Source: Ptiloglossa arizonensis (Eukaryota; Arthropoda; Insecta; Hymenoptera; Colletidae). From it: DNA of 64,000 bases. The number at the start of each line of letters is the position of its first letter. The first letter of the stretch is position 1. The notes below the pieces were generated by a model. The model saw only the letters and a list, made by a program, of their open reading frames with translations. It ran no database searches and was not told where the DNA came from. The stretch is from contig NW_027478402.1 of the NCBI RefSeq assembly GCF_051014685.1, positions 930,001-994,000 of the forward strand. Direction: 5' to 3'. Below are positions 53,031 to 63,003 of the stretch, one piece after another. Position numbers and translations under genes: made by a program.

Positions 53031-53711
53031 GGAGAAACGAACAAAGAAACGGAGAAACGAACAAAGAAACGGAGAAAAGAACAAAGAAACGGAGAATCGG
53101 AGAAATAAATGGAGAAACGAAGAAATAAACGGAGAAACGAAGAAAGAAACGGAGAAACGAAAAAAGAAACGGAGTAACGAACAAAGAAACGGAGAATCGA
53201 AGAAAGAAATGGAGAAACGAAGAAAGAAACGGAGAAACGGAGAAATAAATGGAGAAACGAAGAAATAAACGGAGAAACGAAGAAAGAAACGGAGAAACGA
53301 ACAAAGAAACGGAGAAACGAACAAAGAAACGGAGAAACGAAGTAACGAACAATGAAACGGAGAAACGAACAAAGAAACGGAGCAACGGAAAAATAAATGG
53401 AGAAACGAAGAAATAAACGGAGAAACGGAGAAAGAAACGGAGAAACGAAGAAAGAAACGGAGAATCGAAGAATGAAACAGAGAAACGAAGAAAGAAACGG
53501 AGAAACGAACAAAGGAACGGAAAAACGAACAAAGAAACGGAGAAACGAACAAAGAAACGGAGAAATGAACAAAGAAACGGAGAAACGAAGAAAGAAACGG
53601 AGAAACGGAGATATAAATTGAGAAACGAAGAAATAAACGGAGAAACGAAGAAAGAAACGGAGAAACCGACAAAGTAACGGAGAAACGAACAAAGAAACAG
53701 AGAAACGAACA

Positions 53712-56700
53712 AAGAAACGGGGAATCGGAGAAATAAATGGAGAAACTAAGAAATAAACGGAGAAACGGAGAAATAAATGGAGAAACGAAGAAATAAACGG
53801 AGAAACGAACAAAGAAACGGAGAAACGAAGAGAGAAACGGAGAAATGAACAAAGAAATGGAGAAATGAAGAAAGAAACGGAGAAACGGAGAAATAAATGG
53901 AGAAACGAAGAAATAAACGGAGAAACGAAGAAAGAAACGGAGAAACGAAGAACGAAACGGAGAAACGAACAAAGAAACGGAGAAATGAAGAATGAAACGG
54001 AGAAATGGAGAAAGAAACGGAGAAACGGTGAAATAAATGGGGAAACGAAGAAATAAACGGTGAAACGAAGAAAGAAACGGAGAAACGAACAAAGAAACGG
54101 AGAAACGAACAAAGAAACGGAGAAAGGAACAAAGAAACGGAGAAACGAACAAAGAAACGGAGAAACGGAGAAATAAATGGAGAAACGAAGAAAGAAACGG
54201 AGAAACGAAGAAAGAAACGGAAAAACGAACAAAGAAACGGAGTAACGAACAAAGAATCGGAGAAACGAAGAAAGAAATGGAGAAACGAAGAAAGAAACGG
54301 AGAAACGGAGAAATAAATGGAGAAACGATGAAATAAACGGAGAAACGAAGAAAGAAACGGTGAAACGAAGAGAGAAACGGAGAAATGAACAAAGAAATGG
54401 AGGAACGAAGAAAGAATCGGAGAAACGAAGAAAGAAACGGAGAAACGAAGAAAGAAACGGAGAAACGAAGAAAGAAACGGAGAAACGAAGAAAGAAACGG
54501 AGAAACGAAGAAAGAAACAGAGAAACGAAGAAAGAAACGGAGAAACGAACAAAGAAACGGAGAAACGAAGAAAGAAACGGAGAAACGAAGAAAGAAACGT
54601 AGAAACGAAGAACAAAACGGGGAAACGAACAAAGAAACGGAGAAATGAACAAAGAAACGGAGAAACGAAGAAAGAAACGGAGAATCGGAGAAATAAATGG
54701 AGAAACGAAGAAATAGACCGAGAATCGGAGAAACGAAGAAAGAAACGGAGAAACCGACAAAGTAACGGAGAAACGAACAAAGAAACGGAGAAACGAACAA
54801 TGAAACGGAGAATCGGAGAAATAAATGGAGAAACGAAGAAATAAACGGAGAAACGGAGAAATAAATGGAGAAACGAAGAAATAAGCGGAGAAACGAACAA
54901 AGAAACGGAGAAACGAAGAGAGAAACGGAGAAACGAAGAAACGGACAAAGAAACGGAGAAACGAACAGAGAAACGGAGCAACGGAGAAATAAATGGAGGA
55001 ACGAAGAAAGAATCGGAGAAACGAAGAAAGAAACGGAGAAACGAAGAAAGACACGGAGAAACGAAGAAAGAAACGGAGAAACGATGAAAGAAACAGAGAA
55101 ACGAAGAAAGAAACGGAGAAACGAACAAAGAAACGGAGAAACGAAGAAAGAAACGGAGAAACTGAGAAATAAATGGAGAAACGAAGAAATAAACGGAGAA
55201 ACGAAGAAAGAAACGTAGAAACGAAGAACGAAACGGGGAAACGAACAAAGAAACGGAGAAATGAACAAAGAAACGGAGAAACGAAGAAAGAAACGGAGAA
55301 ACGGAGAAATAAATGGGGAAACGAAGAAATAAACGGAGAAACGAAGAAAGAAACGGAGAAACGAAGAAAGAAACGGAGAAACGAAGAAAGAAACTGAGAA
55401 ACGAAGAAAGAAACGGAGAATCGGAGAAATAAATGGAGAAACGAAGAAATAGACCGAGAAACGGAGAAACGAAGAAAGAAACGGAGAAACCGACAAAGTA
55501 ACGGAGAAACGAACAAAGAAACGGAGAAACGAACAAAGGAACGGAGAAGCGAACAAAGAAACGGAGAATCGGAGAAATAAATGGAGAAACGATGAAATAA
55601 ACGGAGAAACGAACAAAGAAACGGAGAAACGAAGAAGGAAACGGAGAAACGAACAAAGAAACGGAAAAACGAAGAAAGAAACGGAGAAACGGAGAAATAA
55701 ATGGAGAAACGAAGAAATAAACGGAGAAACGAACAAAGAAACGGAGAAACGAACAAAGAAACGGAGAAACGAACAAAGAAACGGAGAATCGGAGAAATAA
55801 ATGGAGAAACGAAGAAATGAACGGAGAAACGGAGAAATAAATGGAGAAACGAAGAAAGAAACGGAGAAACAAAGAAAGAAACGGAGAAACGAAGAAAGAA
55901 ACGGAGAAACGAAGAAAGAAACGGAGAAACGAAGAAAGAAACGGAGAAACGGAGAAAGAAACGGAGAAACGAAGAACGAAACGGGGAAACGAACAAAGAA
56001 ACGGAGAAATGAAGAAAGAAACGGAGAATCGAAGAATGAAACAGAGAAACGAAGAAAGAAACGGAGAAACGAACAAAGAAACGGAGAAACGAACAAAGAA
56101 ACGGAGAAACGAAGTAACGAACAATGAAACGGAGAAACGAACAAAGAAACGGAGCAACGGAGAAATAAATGGAGAAACGAAGAAAGAAACGGAGAAACGA
56201 AGAAAGAAAGGGAGAAACGAAAAAAGAAACGGAGAAACGAACAAAGAAACGGAGAAACGAACAAAGAAACGGAGAAAAGAACAAAGAAACGGAGAATCGG
56301 AGAAATAAATGGAGAAACGAAGAAATAAACGGAGAAACGAAGAAAGAAACGGAGAAACGAACAAAGAAACGGAGTAACGAACAAAGAAACGGTGAAACGA
56401 AGAAAGAAATGGAGAAACGAAGAAAGAAACGGAGAAACGGAGAAATAAATGGAGAAACGAAGAAATAAACGGAGAAACGAAGAAAGAAACGGAGAAACGA
56501 ACAAAGAAACGGAGAAACGAACAAAGAAACGGAGAAACGAAGTAACAAACAATGAAACGGAGAAACGAACAAAGAAACGGAGCAACGGAAAAATAAATGG
56601 AGAAACGAAGAAATAAACGGAGAAACGGAGAAAGAAACGGAGAAACGAAGAAAGAAACGGAGAATCGAAGAATGAAACAGAGAAACGAAGAAAGAAACGG

Positions 56701-57198
56701 AGAAACGAACAAAGAAACGGAGAAACGAACAAAGAAACGGAGAAACGAAGTAACGAACAATGAAACGGAGAAACGAACAAAGAAACGGAGCAACGGAGAA
56801 ATAAATGGAGAAACGAAGAAAGAAACGGAGAAACGAAGAAAGAAACGGAGAAACGAAAAAAAAAAGGAGAAACGAACAAAGAAACGGAGAAACGAACAAA
56901 GAAACGGAGAAAAGAACAAAGAAACGGAGAATCGGAGAAATAAATGGAGAAACGAAGAAATAAACGGAGAAACGAAGAAAGAAACGGAGAAACGAAAAAA
57001 GAAACGGAAAAACGAACAAAGAAACGGAGAAACGAACAAAGAAACGGAGAAATGAACAAAGAAACGGAGAAACGAAGAAAGAAACGGAGAAACGGAGATA
57101 TAAATTGAGAAACGAAGAAATAAACGGAGAAACGAAGAAAGAAACGGAGAAACCGACAAAATAACGGAGAAACGAACAAAGAAACAGAGAAACGAACA
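53712..57198 (+). repeat. 3,487-bp-spaced block
   Basis: The joint AAACGGGGAATCGG followed by ACTAAG (53,717-53,745) recurs at 57,204-57,232, a spacing of 3,487 bp. Landmarks at 53,865 and 57,352 agree. Inside the block, 54,865-55,400 matches 45,531-46,063 (offset 9,334 bp) and 48,506-49,038 of the 2,975-bp HOR. The segment 56,020-57,000 matches 47,560-48,500. The block is thus a recombinant of pieces seen upstream. Confidence 0.75.
56856..56865 (+). repeat. A10 homopolymer
   Basis: Ten A follow CG and precede GGAG, in the segment related to the end of the 2,975-bp HOR. Confidence 0.9.
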
Positions 57199-59468
57199 AA
57201 GAAACGGGGAATCGGAGAAATAAATGGAGAAACTAAGAAATAAACGGAGAAACGGAGAAATAAATGGAGAAACGAAGAAATAAACGGAGAAACGAACAAA
57301 GAAACGGAGAAACGAAGAGAGAAACGGAGAAATGAACAAAGAAATGGAGAAATGAAGAAAGAAACGGAGAAACGGAGAAATAAATGGAGAAACGAAGAAA
57401 TAAACGGAGAAACGAAGAAAGAAACGGAGAAACGAAGAACGAAACGGGGAAACGAACAAAGAAACGGAGAAATGAACAAAGAAACGGAGAAACGAACAAA
57501 GAAACGGAGAAACGAAGAAAGAAACGGAGAAACGAAGAAAGAAACGGAGAAACGGAGAAATAAATGGAGAAACGGAGAAATAAACGGAAAAACGAAGAAA
57601 GAAACGGAGAAACGAACAAAGAAACGGAGAAACGAACAAAGAAACGGAGAAAGGAACAAAGAAACGGAGAAACGAACAAAGAAACGGAGAAACGGAGAAA
57701 TAAATGGAGAAACGAAGAAATAAACGGAGAAACGAACAAAGAAACGGAGAAACGAAGAGAGAAACGGAGAAATGAACAAAGAAATGGAGAAATGAAGAAA
57801 GAAACGGAGAAACGGAGAAATAAATGGAGAAACGAAGAAATAAACGGAGAAACGAAGAAAGAAACGGAGAAACGAAGAACGAAACGGAGAAACGAAGAAA
57901 GAAACGGAGAAACGAAGAACGAAACGGAGAAACGAACAAAGAAACAGAGAAATGAAGAAAGAAACGGAGAAATGGAGAAAGAAACGGAGAAACGGTGAAA
58001 TAAATGGGGAAACGAAGAAATAAACGGTGAAACGAAGAAAGAAACGGAGAAACGAACAAAGAAACGGAGAAACGAACAAAGAAACGGAGAAAGGAACAAA
58101 GAAACGGAGAAACGAACAAAGAAACGGAGAAACGGAGAAATAAATGGAGAAACGAAGAAAGAAACGGAGAAACGAAGAAAGAAACGGAGAAACGAACAAA
58201 GAAACGGAGTAACGAACAAAGAATCAGAGAAACGAAGAAAGAAATGGAGAAACGAAGAAAGAAACGGAGAAACGGAGAAATAAATGGAGAAACGATGAAA
58301 TAAACGGAGAAACGAAGAAAGAAACGGAGAAACGAAGAGAGAAACGGAGAAATGAACAAAGAAATGGAGGAACGAAGAAAGAATCGGAGAAACGAAGAAA
58401 GAAACGGAGAAACGAAGAAAGAAACGGAGAAACGAAGAAAGAAACGGAGAAACGAAGAAAGAAACGGAGAAACGAAGAAAGAAACAGAGAAACGAAGAAA
58501 GAAACGGAGAAACGAACAAAGAAACGGAGAAACGAAGAAAGAAACGGAGAAACGAAGAAAGAAACGTAGAAACGAAGAACGAAACGGGGAAACGAACAAA
58601 GAAACGGAGAAATGAACAAAGAAACGGAGAAACGAAGAAAGAAACGGAGAATCGGAGAAATAAATGGAGAAACGAAGAAATAGACCGAGAATCGGAGAAA
58701 CGAAGAAAGAAACGGAGAAACCGACAAAGTAACGGAGAAACGAACAAAGAAACGGAGAAACGAACAATGAAACGGAGAATCGGAGAAATAAATGGAGAAA
58801 CGAAGAAATAAACGGAGAAACGGAGAAATAAATGGAGAAACGAAGAAATAAGCGGAGAAACGAACAAAGAAACGGAGAAACGAAGAGAGAAACGGAGAAA
58901 CGTAGAAACGAACAAAGAAACGGAGAAACGAAGAAAGAAACGGAGAAACGAAGAAAGAAACGGAGAAACGAAGAAAGAAACAGAGAAACGAAGAACGAAA
59001 CGGAGAAACGAAGAAAGAAACGGAGAAACAAACAAAGAAACGGAGAAACGAAGAAAGAAACGGAGAAACGGCGAAATAAATGGAGAAACGTAGAAACAAA
59101 CGGAGAAACGAAGAAAGAAACGGAGAAACGAAGAAAGAAACGGAGAAACGAAGAAAGAAACAGAGAAACGAAGAAAGAAACGGAGAAACGAACAAAGAAA
59201 CGGAGAAACGAACAAAGAAACGGAGAAACGAAGAAAGAAACGGAGAAACTGAGAAATAAATGGAGAAACGAAGAAATAAACGGAGAAACGAAGAAAGAAA
59301 CGTAGAAACGAAGAACGAAACGGGGAAACGAACAAAGAAACGGAGAAATGAACAAAGAAACGGAGAAACGAAGAAAGAAACGGAGAATCGGAGAAATAAA
59401 TGGAGAAACGAAGAAATAGACCGAGAAACGGAGAAACGAAGAAAGAAACGGAGAAACCGACAAAGTAA
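57199..59468 (+). repeat. Copy of the 53.7-55.0-kb block with insertions
   Basis: The segment starts as a repeat of 53,712 onward (3,487 bp). After about 57,470 it carries extra monomers, so later landmarks are 3,967 bp away (54,385 matches 58,352; 54,865 matches 58,832). The added 480 bp equals 24 monomers. The 58,911-59,230 part holds several CGTAGAAACG and AAACAAACAAAG variants. Confidence 0.75.
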
Positions 59469-60364
59469 CGGAGAAACGAACAAAGAAACGGAGAAACGAA
59501 CAATGAAACGGAGAATCGGAGAAATAAATGGAGAAACGAAGAAATAAACGGAGAAACGGAGAAATAAATGGAGAAACGAAGAAATAAGCGGAGAAACGAA
59601 CAAAGAAACGGAGAAACGAAGAGAGAAACGGAGAAACGAAGAAACGAACAAAGAAACGGAGAAACGAACAAAGAAACGGAGCAACGGAGAAATAAATGGA
59701 GGAACGAAGAAAGAATCGGAGAAACGAAGAAAGAAACGGAGAAACGAAGAAAGAAACGGAGAAACTGAGAAATAAATGGAGAAACGAAGAAATAAACGGA
59801 GAAACGAAGAAAGAAACGTAGAAACGAAGAACGAAACGGGGAAACGAACAAAGAAACGGAGAAATGAACAAAGAAACGGAGAAACGAAGAAAGAAACGGA
59901 GAAACGGAGAAATAAATGGGGAAACGAAGAAATAAACGGAGAAACGAAGAAAGAAACGGAGAAACGAAGAATGAAACGGAGAAACGAAGAAAGAAACTGA
60001 GAAACGAAGAAAGAAACGGAGAATCGGAGAAATAAATGGAGAAACGAAGAAATAGACCGAGAAACGGAGAAACGAAGAAAGAAACGGAGAAACCGACAAA
60101 GTAACGGAGAAACGAACAAAGAAACGGAGAAACGAACAAAGGAACGGAGAAGCGAACAAAGAAACGGAGAATCGGAGAAATAAATGGAGAAACGATGAAA
60201 TAAACGGAGAAACGAACAAAGAAACGGAGAAACGAAGAAAGAAACGGAGAAACGAACAAAGAAACGGAAAAACGAAGAAAGAAACGGAGAAACGGAGAAA
60301 TAAATGGAGAAACGAAGAAATAAACGGAGAAACGAACAAAGAAAGGGAGAAACGATCAAAGAAA
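59469..60364 (+). repeat. 896-bp tandem duplication, copy 1
   Basis: CGAACAATG at 59,497, AATAAGCGG near 59,583, AAACTGAGAAATAAATGG near 59,762, CGAAGAATG near 59,966 and CGATCAAAG at about 60,353 all recur 896 bp later. The unit is a shortened relative of the 2,975-bp HOR's first part. Confidence 0.87.
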
Positions 60365-61260
60365 CGGAGAAACGAACAAAGAAACGGAGAAACGAACAAT
60401 GAAACGGAGAATCGGAGAAATAAATGGAGAAACGAAGAAATAAACGGAGAAACGGAGAAATAAATGGAGAAACGAAGAAATAAGCGGAGAAACGAACAAA
60501 GAAACGGAGAAACGAAGAGAGAAACGGAGAAACGAAGAAACGAACAAAGAAACGGAGAAACGAACAAAGAAACGGAGCAACGGAGAAATAAATGGAGGAA
60601 CGAAGAAAGAATCGGAGAAACGAAGAAAGAAACGGAGAAACGAAGAAAGAAACGGAGAAACTGAGAAATAAATGGAGAAACGAAGAAATAAACGGAGAAA
60701 CGAAGAAAGAAACGTAGAAACGAAGAACGAAACGGGGAAACGAACAAAGAAACGGAGAAATGAACAAAGAAACGGAGAAACGAAGAAAGAAACGGAGAAA
60801 CGGAGAAATAAATGGGGAAACGAAGAAATAAACGGAGAAACGAAGAAAGAAACGGAGAAACGAAGAATGAAACGGAGAAACGAAGAAAGAAACTGAGAAA
60901 CGAAGAAAGAAACGGAGAATCGGAGAAATAAATGGAGAAACGAAGAAATAGACCGAGAAACGGAGAAACGAAGAAAGTACCGGAGAAACCGACAAAGTAA
61001 CGGAGAAACGAACAAAGAAACGGAGAAACGAACAAAGGAACGGAGAAGCGAACAAAGAAACGGAGAATCGGAGAAATAAATGGAGAAACGATGAAATAAA
61101 CGGAGAAACGAACAAAGAAACGGAGAAACGAAGAAAGAAACGGAGAAACGAACAAAGAAACGGAAAAACGAAGAAAGAAACGGAGAAACGGAGAAATAAA
61201 TGGAGAAACGAAGAAATAAACGGAGAAACGAACAAAGAAAGGGAGAAACGATCAAAGAAA
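60365..61260 (+). repeat. 896-bp tandem duplication, copy 2
   Basis: This is a direct repeat of copy 1. The clearest difference is GAAAGTACCGG near 60,973 against GAAAGAAACGG near 60,077. The minus-strand stop created by GATCAAAG is shared (60,355 and 61,251). Confidence 0.87.
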
Positions 61261-62235
61261 CGGAGAAACGAACAAAGAAACGGAGAAACGAATAAAGAAA
61301 CGGAGAAACGAAGAAAGAAACGGAGAAACGGCGATATAAATGGAGAAACGATGAAATAAACGGAGAAACGAACAAAAAAACGGAGAAACGAAGAAAGAAA
61401 CGGAGAAACGGAGATATAAATGGAGAAACGATGAAATAAACGGAGAAACGAAGAAAGAAACGGAGAAACGAACAAAGAAACGGAGAAATGAACAAAGAAA
61501 CGGAGAAACGAAGAAACGAAGAAAGAAACGGAGAAACGAACAAAGAAACGGAGCAACGGAGAAATAAATGGAGAAACGAAGAAATAAACGGAGAAACGAA
61601 GAAAGAAACGGAGAAACGAAGAAAGAAACGGAGAAACGAAGAAAGAAACAGAGAAACGAAGAAAGAAACGGAGAAACGAACAAAGAAACGGAGTAACGAA
61701 GAAAGAAACGGAGAAACAGAGAAATAAATGGAGAAACGGAGAAATAAACGGAGAAACGGACAAAGTAACGGAGAAGCGAACAAAGAAACGGAGAAACGAA
61801 CAAAGAAACGGAGAATCGGAGAAATAAATGGAGAAACGAAGAAATAAACGGAGAAACGGAGAAATAAATGGAGAAACGAAGAAATAAACGGAGAAACGAA
61901 GAAAGAAACGTAGAAACGAAGAACGAAACGGGGAAACGAACAAAGAAACGGAGAAATGAACAAAGAAACGGAGAAACGAAGAAAGAAACGGAGAATCGGA
62001 GAAATAAATGGAGAAACGAAGAAATAGACCGAGAAACGGAGAAACGAAGAAAGAAACGGAGAAACCGACAAAGTAACGGAGAAACGAACAAAGAAACGGA
62101 GGAACGAACAATGAAACGGAGAATCGGAGAAATAAATGGAGAAACGAAGAAATAAACGGAGAAACGGAGAAATAAATGGAGAAACGAAGAAATAAGCGGA
62201 GAAACGAACAAAGAAACGGAGAAATGAACAAAGAA
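61261..62235 (+). repeat. 736-bp-offset repeat, first part
   Basis: The sequence from about 61,500 to 61,890 recurs at 62,236-62,626, shifted by 736 bp. Shared rare variants are GAAACAGAGAAATAAATGG (61,713 and 62,449) and GGACAAAGTAACGG (61,758 and 62,494). The left portion (61,300-61,500) contains two GATATAAATGG monomers near 61,333 and 61,413. Confidence 0.78.
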
Positions 62236-63003
62236 ACGGAGAAACGAAGAAACGAACAAAGAAACGGAGAAACGAACAAAGAAACGGAGCAACGGAGAAA
62301 TAAATGGAGAAACGAAGAAATAAACGGAGAAACGAAGAAAGAAACGGAGAAACGAAGAAAGAAACGGAGAAACGAAGAAAGAAACAGAGAAACGAAGAAA
62401 GAAACGGAGAAACGAACAAAGAAACGGAGTAACGAAGAAAGAAACGGAGAAACAGAGAAATAAATGGAGAAACGGAGAAATAAACGGAGAAACGGACAAA
62501 GTAACGGAGAAGCGAACAAAGAAACGGAGAAACGAACAAAGAAACGGAGAATCGGAGAAATAAATGGAGAAACGAAGAAATAAACGGAGAAACGGAGAAA
62601 TAAATGGAGAAACCAAGAAATAAACGGAGAAACGAAGAAAGAAACGGAGAGACGAACAAAGAAACGGAGAAACGAACAAAGAAACGGAGAAACGAACAAA
62701 GAAACAGAGAAATGAAGAAAGAAACGGAGAAACGGAGAAAGAAACGGAGAAACGATCAAAGAAACGGAGAAACGAACAAAGAAACGGAGAATCGGAGAAA
62801 TAAATGGAGAAACGAAGAAATAAGCGGAGAAACGAAGAAAGAAACGGAGAAACGAAGAAAGAAACGGAGAGACGAAGAAAGAAACGGAGAAACGAAGAAA
62901 GAAACGGAGAAACGAAGAAAGAAACGGAGAAACGAACAAAGAAACGGAGAAACGAAGAAAGAAACGGAGAAACGAAGAAAGAAACGGAGAAACTGAGAAA
63001 TAA
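62236..63003 (+). repeat. 736-bp-offset repeat, second part
   Basis: This is the counterpart of 61,500-61,890, with private AAACCAAG near 62,612. After about 62,640 it becomes mosaic and contains another CGATCAAAG (62,752). Confidence 0.75.

Larger units (their letters stand above)
51481..53711 (+). repeat. Nested short duplications at about 318, 636, 674 and 953 bp
   Basis: An anchor of GGAGAAAG monomers followed by GGAGAATCGAAGAATG occurs at 51,134, 52,087, 52,723 and 53,397, with steps of 953, 636 and 674 bp. A related anchor pair lies at 43,187 and 43,824 (637 bp). A smaller step of about 318 bp separates the A-run monomers at 51,393 and 51,712. Several CGAAAAAAGAAACGGAGTAACG variants occur here (near 51,531, 51,848, 53,158). 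The region looks like repeated local unequal exchange at the edge of the 2,975-bp HOR. Confidence 0.78.

Noticed and set aside
22707..58199. An 11,830-codon open frame on the - strand, with other frames of 600-6,200 codons overlapping it
   Set aside because: The frame is open because the + strand almost lacks TTA, CTA and TCA. Overlapping long frames in all three minus phases encode the same 20-residue period, there is no domain, signal or non-repetitive part, and ends coincide with random variant monomers. It is a composition artefact, not a giant protein.
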